Below are positions 49,848-59,219 of a stretch of DNA of 64,000 nt, piece by piece. Source of the stretch: Variovorax sp. PBL-H6 (GTDB lineage: Bacteria > Pseudomonadota > Gammaproteobacteria > Burkholderiales > Burkholderiaceae_C); assembly GCF_901827155.1 (NCBI RefSeq), contig NZ_LR594659.1, positions 434,001 through 498,000 of the forward strand, in the 5' to 3' direction. A model generated the notes under the pieces. That model did not search any database and was not told the DNA's origin. It saw nothing but the letters and a program-made list of their open reading frames with translations. The stretch's first letter is position 1. Every line of letters starts with the position of its first letter. A program made the position numbers and the translations under genes.

Positions 49848-50981
49848 TCAGCGTGCGCTCGCGGCTTCCGCCGGTTCGGGCGCGCGCTGGCGGAACAGGG
49901 AAATCGTGTCGCGGAAGCGTGCATAGACCTCGGGCCGGATCACCATGTTCCGGAGGTCGCGGCCGCCCTCGAACCGCAGTGCGGCGAAGGTGTCGCGCAG
50001 CGCCTGCTCGTCGAGTCCGCGCACGATGAAGACCATGCGCGAGCGGCGGTCATCGTCGGGCCATTGGTCCAGCGGGACCGGTTCGCTCACGATGGTCTGC
50101 ACGGCGTGGACCGCATAGGGTCGGCCCTCGACGTTGACGATGCCCTTGACGCGCAGCAACCCCGCGCCGCGGAAGCCGGACAGCAGGTGCTGCCACAGCA
50201 CCAGCCCGGGCACGGTGGCCTCGCCCTCGTGCACCAGCGAGAAGGTGCGCACCGGCGAGCGGTCGTCGGCTGTCGGCGACGCGAAGGCCTCGCTCGCCAG
50301 CCACTGGCGGACTTCCGCGAGGCTGCCGCCGGCCTGGTGCGGCGTCCCGTCCAGCAGGCGCGCGTCGAGATCGCCGTGAGCGGCACGGACCTGTCGCGCG
50401 CCGGGGTTCAGGGTGCGCAGGCGGGCGGACAGCGCTTCGACGGCCTGTGGCTCGGCGACGTCGACCTTGCTGAGCACCAGCACGTCGGCCACGGCGACCT
50501 GCTTGATCGACTGTGCGTACCTGTCGAGGTGCTGCAGCGCGTGCAGGCTGTCGGCCATCGTCAGCACCACGCGCAGCTCGAAGTGGCGGCTGATCTCGGG
50601 ATCGACCTGCAGCATCTGGATGATCGGGACCGGATCACCGAGGCCCGAGGTCTCGATCAGCACGCGGTCGAAATCGGTCTCGGTGCCGGCGACCCGTCGG
50701 TCCAGCAGGTTGAGGAGGCTGGCGGCGACTTCCTCGTGAACGTATTCGCACATGCAGCCGCCATCGACCAGGCGCATGCGCTTGCTCGGGGCCTGGATCA
50801 GCACGTGGTCGACGCCGACCTCGCCGTACTCGCTGACCACCACGGCGGCCTGGCCGCAGGCGGGCTTCTTCAGCACCGCATTGACAAGGGTCGTCTTTCC
50901 GCTACCGAGAAAGCCAGTGATCACGGCAACGGGAATCCGTTGTGCCGACGGCGAGTTCACATCCAATTTTGTCTCCTGCAT
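49848..50981 (-). CDS. CobW/COG0523 GTPase, first copy
   Basis: This 377-residue G3E GTPase has Walker A TGFLGSGKTTL, the SEYGEVGVD block, and LETSGL-type ETSGLGDP. The usual CxCC metal site is changed to CMCE in VDGGCMCEYVHEE. The C-terminal domain has VKGIVNVEG and the family's VVFIVRGLD-like end. COG0523 proteins deliver or insert metals such as zinc. The neighbouring amidohydrolase is the likely client; this is inference. Confidence 0.9.
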   Translation of the reverse strand: MQETKLDVNSPSAQRIPVAVITGFLGSGKTTLVNAVLKKPACGQAAVVVSEYGEVGVDHVLIQAPSKRMRLVDGGCMCEYVHEEVAASLLNLLDRRVAGTETDFDRVLIETSGLGDPVPIIQMLQVDPEISRHFELRVVLTMADSLHALQHLDRYAQSIKQVAVADVLVLSKVDVAEPQAVEALSARLRTLNPGARQVRAAHGDLDARLLDGTPHQAGGSLAEVRQWLASEAFASPTADDRSPVRTFSLVHEGEATVPGLVLWQHLLSGFRGAGLLRVKGIVNVEGRPYAVHAVQTIVSEPVPLDQWPDDDRRSRMVFIVRGLDEQALRDTFAALRFEGGRDLRNMVIRPEVYARFRDTISLFRQRAPEPAEAASAR

Positions 50982-50986
50982 CTTTG

Positions 50987-51004
50987 CAACCGTTCGAGCG
51001 GTTG
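50987..51004. promoter_or_regulatory. Inverted repeat upstream of the first CobW gene
   Basis: A perfect 6-bp inverted repeat CAACCG-N6-CGGTTG lies just upstream of the CobW start, between it and the LysR gene. It may be a regulator site. No further evidence. Confidence 0.35.
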
Positions 51005-51077
51005 GCGTGCAGGCGACTATAGGAAGAGATGCTCAACGCATCAAATAGACAGACGAAATCGGTCGAATTCTGCTGGT

Positions 51078-51980
51078 CTATGCATCGTCGTTGGCCGCGC
51101 TGGCGCGTGCGTACACGTCGCGGATCATGTCCGCCATGCGCAGCGCGGCGGCGGTGCGATGCCCGTCCTTGCGCCACAGCAATGCCACCCAGCGGCGCGG
51201 CGTCGGCGTGAGCAGGCGCACCTTGCTCACGCCCGCGAGCGCATCGATGGCACCCGCTGCGAGCACCGAGGACAGCGCCGTGCTGCGCACGATCGACAGG
51301 ATGGCCTCGATGGAGTTGACTTCGAGCACCACGTTGGGTGTCGCGCCCAGGTCGCCGAGAAATCGATTGAGCATCTGGCGCGACGAGAACTCGCGCGTGA
51401 GCAGGACCATGCGCTCATCGCGCAGCGCCTGCATCTCCACCGAGGGGGCATTGGCGAGCGGATGCGACGGCCCGACGGCAAGCACCAGCTCCTCCTCGAA
51501 CAGCTTCTCGGCGGCGATGTGCTCGGTGTCCTCGGACACGTAGGCGATCGCAAGATCCAGGCTGCCGTCCAGCAATTCGCGCTCCATCGCGGCACGCGGC
51601 AAGAGGCGCGCGACGACTTGAAGGCCGGGGTGCTCCTGTGCGAACTTCGCCAGCACCGAGCTGACCTGCGAGCGCGAGAACGAGTGGAACAGCCCGACGT
51701 TCAACGTGCCGCGCAACAACCCTTGCAGTTCGGAGACGGTGTTGATCGCGGCATCCATCTCGACCAGCATCCGCTGCGCATGCGGCAACAGGCCGCGGCC
51801 CGCCTCCGTCAAGACCACGACGCGCGGGAAGCGATCGAACAGCACCGCGCCGAGTTCGGTCTCCATCTGCTTGATCTGGTGGGAGAGCGTGGGCTGCGCG
51901 ATGCCGAGCACCTCCGCGGCTCGCGTGAAGCTGCCGGTGCCGGCGATGGCGACCAGGTAGCGAAGGTGACGCAGTTCCAT
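51078..51980 (-). CDS. LysR-family transcriptional regulator
   Basis: This 300-residue LTTR has the N-terminal helix-turn-helix SFTRAAEVLGIAQPTLSHQIKQME and effector domain starting at GTLNVGLFHSF. It is first in the minus-strand run, 96 nt upstream of CobW, and probably regulates that run. It shares the MELRHLRY start and most helix-turn-helix residues with the LysR at 41823-42734. Confidence 0.92.
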   Translation of the reverse strand: MELRHLRYLVAIAGTGSFTRAAEVLGIAQPTLSHQIKQMETELGAVLFDRFPRVVVLTEAGRGLLPHAQRMLVEMDAAINTVSELQGLLRGTLNVGLFHSFSRSQVSSVLAKFAQEHPGLQVVARLLPRAAMERELLDGSLDLAIAYVSEDTEHIAAEKLFEEELVLAVGPSHPLANAPSVEMQALRDERMVLLTREFSSRQMLNRFLGDLGATPNVVLEVNSIEAILSIVRSTALSSVLAAGAIDALAGVSKVRLLTPTPRRWVALLWRKDGHRTAAALRMADMIRDVYARASAANDDA

Positions 51981-52001
51981 GAAATCAGAAATCCGACAGG
52001 C

Positions 52002-52105
52002 TCACGCCCAGGGTTTGGAGCCCGAGCCCGCTCCGGCCAGGGCCAGACAGGGGCCATGTCGATCGTTGACTGCTTCTTGCTGCGCGAGATTGAGACCGGA
52101 GGTCA
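52002..52105 (-). pseudogene. 5' fragment of a Rep/UvrD helicase gene
   Basis: The minus strand encodes 34 codons, starting at an ATG and including LNLAQQEAVNDRHGPC and LALAGAGSG. This is the Q-motif and the start of the Walker A loop of Rep/UvrD/PcrA helicases. It breaks off where GSGKT should be completed, changes to SKPWA and stops. The rest of the gene is not seen elsewhere in the window. It is most likely a relic left by insertion or deletion. Confidence 0.78.
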
Positions 52106-52248
52106 TGGGGCGGGGTCGGGAAACGAGGGCTGCTGCTCGCGAAGAGCGCGCAAGGATTGCGGCAGGCCGTGAGCGGGCAATGATACGGCCCGCTGTCGGA
52201 CGGCCGGTCACGCAGGGCTTCCCGGCATTGCCGGTTTCTCTATGCCTG

Positions 52249-52545
52249 CTATCGCGCTTCCTGCTGCAGGTTGCGCTCGAACCGCTCCAGCAGTGTGTGC
52301 ATGGTGCGACGCGCTGCGGAGAAGTCTTCTGAACTCTGACGCACGGCCAGATCCTGCTCATAGTCTGCGCGCGTGTCGAATGCGCACTCCCAGCGTACAT
52401 CCGGACCAGGCCCCTCCAGCTTTGTGAAGATGCGACCGCCCGGCAGCCCGAGGCGCATCCGGATCTCGCTCGCGCGCCGCCGCTGCGCCAAGACCGCCTC
52501 GACCTGACCGGGCAGTGCGTAGTAGTTGGTGATTTCGATAACCAT
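52249..52545 (-). CDS. Small NIPSNAP-like/dimeric alpha-beta barrel protein
   Basis: This 98-residue protein reads MVIEITNYYALPGQVEAVLAQR, then RIFTKLEGPGPDVRWECAFDTRADYEQ, the pattern of ferredoxin-like dimeric barrel proteins (NIPSNAP, EthD and ABM families). The ATG at 52545 follows AGGAGACC. It is divergent from the enolase operon and may share its GntR-controlled promoter region. The function is unknown. Confidence 0.7.
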   Translation of the reverse strand: MVIEITNYYALPGQVEAVLAQRRRASEIRMRLGLPGGRIFTKLEGPGPDVRWECAFDTRADYEQDLAVRQSSEDFSAARRTMHTLLERFERNLQQEAR

Positions 52546-52638
52546 GAAGCGGTCTCCTGAGTGGGCAACAGTGGACGCATTGTGGAGACGCGCTGCACCT
52601 CGAGCATCGGTGGTTGATCGCTTGACAATCACGATGTT

Positions 52639-52657
52639 TGATCACACACTGTGATCA
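52639..52657. promoter_or_regulatory. Putative GntR operator, copy 1
   Basis: The sequence TGATCACACACTGTGATCA is a perfect inverted repeat (8-bp arms, 3-nt spacer). It lies between the divergent genes at 52249 and 52717, with TTGACA at 52622-52627 just before it. The same architecture recurs at 60025-60043. Short palindromes of this size are typical for FadR-subfamily GntR proteins. Confidence 0.8.
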
Positions 52658-52716
52658 CAGTACGGGTCCCGCAGATAGGCTGCGCGGACCTCAGCACCCC
52701 TGCGAGGAGTTCATCG

Positions 52717-53877
52717 ATGCCGACGATCCGGTCCATAGACACGCTGCTGGTCCAGCTTCCCACGCGACGAGAGCACAAGTGGACCGGTCTGACCGAATCC
52801 ATCGGCCGCTATCTGCTGACGCGCGTGGTCGACAGCGACGGGCGCATCGGTTGGGGCGAGGCCCCGGCGTTGAAAGATTGGGGGGGTGAGTTCGGCCGCT
52901 ACTTCGGCGAGTCCACGGCCATCGCCCGGATGGTCATCGAGAAGTACCTCGCCCCTTCGCTCGTCGGCGTCGAACTCGGGAACTTCGCTGAGATGCACGC
53001 GCGCATGGACGCGGTGATCCGCGGATATCCGTATGCCAAGGCCGCCGTCGAGTTTGCGGCCTACGACGTCACCGGCCGCTGGCTCGGCCTTCCGGTCCAT
53101 ATGCTGCTCGGCGGCAAGGTGCGCTCACGAATCATGGTGACCCACTCGATCGGGCTGATCCCGATCGCCGAGGCGGAAAAAGAAGTGGCGCAGGTCGCGG
53201 CCGAAGGGATCCGGACGATCAAGATCAAGATCGGGGTCGACGCGAAGCGCGACATCGACATGGTGCGCACGGTCCGGGCAGCGGTCGGTGACGATGTCGA
53301 ACTGTGCGTGGACGCAAACGAAGGCTATCGCACGCCCGGCGAGGCCATCGCCACGGTGCGGGCCATGGAGCCGTACAGACTCAAGTATGTCGAGCAGCCG
53401 GTGATGGGCATCGAGCGCATTGCCGAGGTGGCGCGCGCGATCGACCCGCCGGTGATGGCGGACGAGTCGGCCTGGAACGCGCACGACGTGATCCAGATCA
53501 GCGAGCACCGCGCAGCGCAGATCGTGTCGATCTACAGCACCAAGCCGGGCGGGCTCTACAAGGCCATGGAAGTCGCGGCCGTATGCCGTGCGGCCGGAAT
53601 CATCTGCAACGTGAACGGTTCGGTCGAGACCGGCATCGGCAACCTCGCCAACATCCACCTGGCCGCGGCGGCGCCTGCTGCGACCCTGTCCTGCGTGGTC
53701 CCGGTGTCCACGCCGGCCGAATGGCAAAACGGCCAGGTCGGAGGCATCTACTACCGCGACGACCTGATCGCCGCGCCGATGAAGCTTGTCGACGGCGGCA
53801 TCGAAGTCCCGAGCGCGCCCGGCATGGGCATCGATGCCGATCTCGCCAAGATCGAGAAGTACACGGTGCGCGACTGA
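52717..53877 (+). CDS. Enolase-superfamily enzyme (muconate-cycloisomerase subgroup)
   Basis: This 386-residue enzyme has TIKIKIGVDAKRD (KxK), LCVDANEGY, KYVEQPV and VMADESAWN for the metal ligands, and IVSIYSTKPGGLYK for the opposite Lys. The N-terminal capping domain is complete. The start at 52717 follows GAGGAG with 7-nt spacing; a more upstream ATG would lie in the operator. It is the first gene of the enzyme operon and is diverged from the enolase at 38489. Confidence 0.9.
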   Translation: MPTIRSIDTLLVQLPTRREHKWTGLTESIGRYLLTRVVDSDGRIGWGEAPALKDWGGEFGRYFGESTAIARMVIEKYLAPSLVGVELGNFAEMHARMDAVIRGYPYAKAAVEFAAYDVTGRWLGLPVHMLLGGKVRSRIMVTHSIGLIPIAEAEKEVAQVAAEGIRTIKIKIGVDAKRDIDMVRTVRAAVGDDVELCVDANEGYRTPGEAIATVRAMEPYRLKYVEQPVMGIERIAEVARAIDPPVMADESAWNAHDVIQISEHRAAQIVSIYSTKPGGLYKAMEVAAVCRAAGIICNVNGSVETGIGNLANIHLAAAAPAATLSCVVPVSTPAEWQNGQVGGIYYRDDLIAAPMKLVDGGIEVPSAPGMGIDADLAKIEKYTVRD

Positions 53878-53906
53878 CCCACAACATACATCCAAGGAAG
53901 TTCCAG

Positions 53907-55046
53907 ATGCGCAAAGTAATCATCGAGCGGCAGGTCAAGGCGATCGCCGAGCACAAGCTCGACGCCATGGTGTCGTGTTCCCCGGAAAACTACGCCTACG
54001 CCACCGGCTTCGTCGTGCCCTCGCAACCACTCATCAGGCACCGCCATGCGATGGCGATCGTCACGGCTGACGGCACGACGGAGCTGTTCTCGGTCGATAT
54101 GGAAGCCAGCACCGTGAAGCGCCGTGCACCGGAGGTGCCCACGCGCATCTGGGCCGAGTTCACCGACGACGCGATGGTCGTGCTGGCCGACCAACTGGAC
54201 AAGCTCGGACTCGGGCGCGCGCGCATCGGCATCGAGATGGACTACCTGCCGGCCGGCGACCTGTCGCGACTGCAGAAGGCGCTCCCCGGGGCGCAGTTCG
54301 TGCACTGCGAGCAGATCCTCGCGCGACTGCGCCAGATCAAGACGCCGGAGGAGATCGCCTTGCTGCGCCGCCTGTCGCGCATCGCCGATCAGGCCATCAC
54401 GGACGCGCTCGCGTCGGTCAGGGCCGGCGATTCGGAAATGGACATCGCCGGGCACCTGACCCGCAACGTCTATGCCTTGGGTGCCGAGCACTTCAAGCTG
54501 ATGATCATCGCGACCGGCGAGCGCAGCGTGCTGCCCAACGTGGGCCCGAGCGAGCGCAGGCTCAAGCCGCGCGACGTCTGCCGCGTCGAGATCTTCTCGG
54601 TGATCGACGGCTACCAGGCGGGGGTGTGCCGCACCGCGGTCGTGCACGAGGCGCCTCCCAAGGCGGAGGCCATCTGGCAGCACCTGGTGGACTGCAAGTA
54701 CCGCATCATGGAAATGGTGAAGCCCGGCGCGAGCTGCCATGCCATCTACGACGCCTTCATTGCCAAGCTGGCCGAAATGGACCTGCCGCCGATCTCCTTC
54801 GTCGGCCATGGCATCGGGCTGCACCTGCACGAAGACCCTTACCTGGGCAAGACACCTGTCCTCGGCCGGCCCGGAACCGATGCGCTGATCGAGGAGGGCA
54901 TGGTGCTCGGCTTCGAACCCCTGTGCTATGAAACGGGGCACGGCTTCGGCATGCAGAACAAGGACATGCTGCTGGTCACGGCCAATGGCTGCGAACTGCT
55001 GTCCGACTACGCCGATACCGACAAGCTGCTGGTCGTCAAAGGCTGA
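53907..55046 (+). CDS. M24-fold (creatinase/prolidase-like) protein with altered metal site
   Basis: This 379-residue protein has the N-terminal creatinase domain and the C-terminal pita-bread domain. The usual metal-ligand pattern is broken. The first Asp is Glu (RVEIFSVIDGY), the second Asp is Gly (QAGVCRT) and the last Glu is Lys (NKDMLLVT). The His in GHGIGL and the Glu in LGFEP remain. The His before the metal site (usually HYxPS) reads NVGPS. Creatinase is a known metal-free member, so it may be a non-peptidase hydrolase or lyase. Confidence 0.88.
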   Translation: MRKVIIERQVKAIAEHKLDAMVSCSPENYAYATGFVVPSQPLIRHRHAMAIVTADGTTELFSVDMEASTVKRRAPEVPTRIWAEFTDDAMVVLADQLDKLGLGRARIGIEMDYLPAGDLSRLQKALPGAQFVHCEQILARLRQIKTPEEIALLRRLSRIADQAITDALASVRAGDSEMDIAGHLTRNVYALGAEHFKLMIIATGERSVLPNVGPSERRLKPRDVCRVEIFSVIDGYQAGVCRTAVVHEAPPKAEAIWQHLVDCKYRIMEMVKPGASCHAIYDAFIAKLAEMDLPPISFVGHGIGLHLHEDPYLGKTPVLGRPGTDALIEEGMVLGFEPLCYETGHGFGMQNKDMLLVTANGCELLSDYADTDKLLVVKG

Positions 55047-55080
55047 GCAGCGGCCCACAATCCCTTCTGGAAAGTTCTCC

Positions 55081-56520
55081 ATGCGCACGCTCATCGAGCA
55101 CCTTGAATTCGCGTTCCTCGTCGATGCCGACGACACGGTGGTGCGCGACGCCAGCATCCTCCTCGACAACGACCGCATCGTCGACATCGGGCGGGCGGCG
55201 GACGTCGCGGCACGACACCGCGGCGAGCACTTCGACCGGGTGATGGACGGGCGCATGCTCGGCATCTGTCCCGGCTTCGTCGACAGCCATGTCCATTTGT
55301 CCGAGACCCTGTCACGCGCCGTGTTCCCGGACAACCTGAACACGCGCGCCTGGGTCTTCCACTGGGCCAAGCCGTTCTACGCACACATCACGGAGGAAGA
55401 CGAGTACTGGGGTGCGTTGCTCGGCATCACCGAGATGCTGCGCAACGGCACCACCTGCTTCATCGACATGGGCTCGCAGTACGACCCAGGCATCACGGTC
55501 CGTGCGATGGAGAAGACCGGCATCCGCGGCGTGACCGGCCGGCATGCCGCCGACAATCCGCCGCCCGAACTGCCGCGCGGCTGGACCGAGGAAATGGCGC
55601 GGCACCATTTCTTCCCGAATGCACAAGCGGCACTCGCCGAGCTGGAAGCCTGTGTGCGCAAGTACGACGGCGCTCTCGACGGTCGCGTGCGTTGCTGGGT
55701 GAACATCGAAGGCAAGGAACCCTGCACGCTCGAGCTCCACGTCGGCGCCCAGAAGCTGGCGGAGCGGCTCGGCGTCGGCACCACCTACCACCTGGCGACC
55801 TCGATCGAGGAGGCCAAGGTCTGCGAGGACAAGTATGGTTGCTGGCCGATCACGCGCATCGACCGCGCGGGGGGCATCGGCTCCAACCTGGTCATCGCCC
55901 ACGGTGCGGCGGTCAGCGACGAGGAAGTGAAGCTGCTCGCGGCCCGCGGCGCCAAGGTCGCGTTCTGCCCGTGCTCCTCGTTCAAGCTCGGCAAGGGCGC
56001 GACGGCGATCGGCAAGTATCCCGAGATGGTCGCTGCCGGCGTGACGGTCGGGCTCGGTACCGATGGCGTGTCGGCTGCCGGCAACATGAACCTCATGCGC
56101 CAGATGCTGATCGTCGCCGGCATGTTCAAGGACGCACGCATGAAGCCCGACGTGTTCACGGCCCGGCAGGCCCTCAGGGCAGCGACGATCGACGGCGCCA
56201 AGGCGGCAATGTGGGACCACGAGATTGGTTCGCTCGAGGTCGGCAAGAAGGCCGACTTCATCCTGTTCGATCTCGATCACATCGAATGGACGCCTTTTCA
56301 CGATCCGCTGCAGGCACTGGTCTTCTCGGCATCGACAGCGTCGATCTCGCAAACCTGGGTCGACGGCAAGACGCTCTACAGCGAAGGCAAGGTCCACGGG
56401 GTGGATGAGCCTGCGCTGCGTCGCAAGGCCAGGGAACTGGCGGCCGCAGCCGTGGAGCGCGCGGGGCTGCACGACGAGGACGTCGAAACCACGACGACGC
56501 TGTACGACAACGGCAACTGA
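55081..56520 (+). CDS. Amidohydrolase/deaminase family protein (ATZ/TRZ-like)
   Basis: This 479-residue metal-dependent hydrolase has FVDSHVHLSETL, a further barrel His in TYHLATSI, VIAHGAAVSDEE and GLGTDGVSAAGNMNL. It matches the group of S-adenosylhomocysteine deaminase, AtzB and TrzN enzymes that remove amine or halide groups from N-heterocycles. The ATG at 55081 has a weak upstream GGAAAG. It is 34 nt after the M24 gene and touches the next start (TGATG). Confidence 0.9.
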   Translation: MRTLIEHLEFAFLVDADDTVVRDASILLDNDRIVDIGRAADVAARHRGEHFDRVMDGRMLGICPGFVDSHVHLSETLSRAVFPDNLNTRAWVFHWAKPFYAHITEEDEYWGALLGITEMLRNGTTCFIDMGSQYDPGITVRAMEKTGIRGVTGRHAADNPPPELPRGWTEEMARHHFFPNAQAALAELEACVRKYDGALDGRVRCWVNIEGKEPCTLELHVGAQKLAERLGVGTTYHLATSIEEAKVCEDKYGCWPITRIDRAGGIGSNLVIAHGAAVSDEEVKLLAARGAKVAFCPCSSFKLGKGATAIGKYPEMVAAGVTVGLGTDGVSAAGNMNLMRQMLIVAGMFKDARMKPDVFTARQALRAATIDGAKAAMWDHEIGSLEVGKKADFILFDLDHIEWTPFHDPLQALVFSASTASISQTWVDGKTLYSEGKVHGVDEPALRRKARELAAAAVERAGLHDEDVETTTTLYDNGN

Positions 56521-57683
56521 TGCGGATCCTGCGTTCCGTCGCGCTGATCGATCGCGCGGGCAGTTTCGATCTTGTGCTCGAGGGCGAGCGCGTGCGTGAC
56601 ATCTCGGCCGCCGCGGATGCGGCAGCGCCGCGCTGGCTGGCCATGCCATCGCTGGTCAACCTGCATGCGCATGCCAACCGTGCGTATGCGGCGCCGGCAC
56701 GGCGTCCGTCGTCGCTCGGCGATGCGGTGGCTTCGGCGAAGCGCGAGCGCGCCAGCGCCACCACCGAGGACATCAGGGCGCGAGCTTCCAAGCTGCTGCG
56801 CAGGTCAATCGAGCATGGCGTTTCCTCAGTACGCACGCACACCGACATCGATGTCGTCACCGGCATGCGCGCGATCGACGGGGTGCTGGCGGCCGCATCC
56901 GAAGTGACATCGGCGCTCGATGTCGAGATCGTGGCCTTTGCGAGCGCGGCTGCTGATCCGAGTCATCCCGAGACGCGAGCGCTGTTCTCCGAGGCGGTCG
57001 GCCGAGGTGCTTCGCTGATCGGCGCCGTGCCGGCGCTTTGCGCCCACCCCGCGCGGGCGCTGGACGCACTGCTCGACACCGCGATGGCGCTGGACGTTCC
57101 AGTCGACGTTCATCTCGACGAACATCTCGACGCGCCGGGCGCACTGATCCACCGGCTGGTGGAAGCGACCGAGGCGCGTGGCCTGCAGGGTCGCGTCACG
57201 GTGAGTCACGCCTGCGTGCTTTCGGCCCTGCCGTGCGCCGATGTCCGCCGGCTCCTCGACCGGATGGCTGCCGCAGGCATTGTGTTGGTGGTGCTGCCCG
57301 AGCTGAATCTCTATCTGCAGGCGCGTGGCGACGGTGCGCCGCGCGTGCGCGGGTTGGCGCCTGTCATCGAGGCGTTGAAGTCGGGTGTCCCGGTTCGTTT
57401 CGGCACCGACAATGTCAGGGACTGGTTCTTTCCGTTCGGGGATGGCGACATGCTCGAGACCGGCTTCGTCGGTGCCTTGGCCTCGCAGGTCGATGCCGCG
57501 GAGGAACTCGGCGCATTGATCTGCGGCGGCCGGCGGCGCATCGAAGTCGGCGATCTGGCGGACCTGCTGCTGGTACCGGCCTCGTGCTTCGACGATGCAC
57601 TCGCAAGACGCCCCGCCGGGCGCGTGCTGCTGCGGCGAGGGGAGGAAGTGGGGGCCGCCGCGCGCGGTGCGATGGCAGCGGTC

Positions 57684-58721
<1,038 letters not shown>

Positions 58722-58723
58722 CG

Positions 58724-59194
58724 TCAGGCCAGCTCGAAAATGGCATCGACCTCGACGGCGACATTGCGCGGCAGCGAATTGCAGCCGACCGCCGCACGTG
58801 CATGGCGGCCTGCATCGCCGAACACCTCGACCATGAGGTCGGAGGCGCCGTTGATCACCTTGGGATGCTCGCCGAACTCGGGCGTGGCGTTGACGAAGCC
58901 GCCGAGGCGCACACAGCCTGCGACGCCTTCCAGGCTGCCACCCAATGCGGTGCGCAGCTGGGCAAGAATGTTGATGGCGCAAAGTCGCGCCGCCTGCTGC
59001 GCTTGCTCGACCGACAAGTCCTTGCCCACCTTGCCCACGTACTGGTCCTTGCCATCGGCAGTCGGGACCTGCCCCGCGATGTAGATCAGAGAGCCGCTCT
59101 TGCGGGCGGGAACATAGTTGGCGGCTGGAGCGACTGCCTTCGGCAGTTCGATGCCGAGTTGGGCCAGGCGTGCTTCGGGTCCTTGGGTTGTCAT
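58724..59194 (-). CDS. Rid-family protein lacking the catalytic arginine
   Basis: This 156-residue YjgF/Rid-fold protein has LIYIAGQVPTADGK, INILAQLRTALG and AAVGCNSLPRNVAVEVDAIFEL. In E. coli RidA the position before LP is Arg105 needed for imine deamination; here it is Ser (NSLP). An extra N-terminal stretch of about 25 residues precedes the fold. The protein may be a Rid-like binder or a different hydrolase. It is co-transcribed with CobW and follows the GntR gene. Confidence 0.88.
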   Translation of the reverse strand: MTTQGPEARLAQLGIELPKAVAPAANYVPARKSGSLIYIAGQVPTADGKDQYVGKVGKDLSVEQAQQAARLCAINILAQLRTALGGSLEGVAGCVRLGGFVNATPEFGEHPKVINGASDLMVEVFGDAGRHARAAVGCNSLPRNVAVEVDAIFELA

Positions 59195-59219
59195 TCTCTG
59201 GAGTCCTTGGAGGTGAGTG

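Noticed and set aside
34046..52105. Direct repeat of the tRNA-Arg 3' end as an integration mark
   Set aside because: I looked for a second copy of the tRNA 3' end in the window and saw none.
49770..52172. Long plus-strand open frame across CobW and LysR genes
   Set aside because: Both minus-strand genes are clear, and the plus frame has no domain.
52106..52628. Upstream extension of the helicase relic frame
   Set aside because: Only the part from the ATG at 52105 resembles Rep/UvrD. The upstream residues have no similarity and overlap the small barrel gene.
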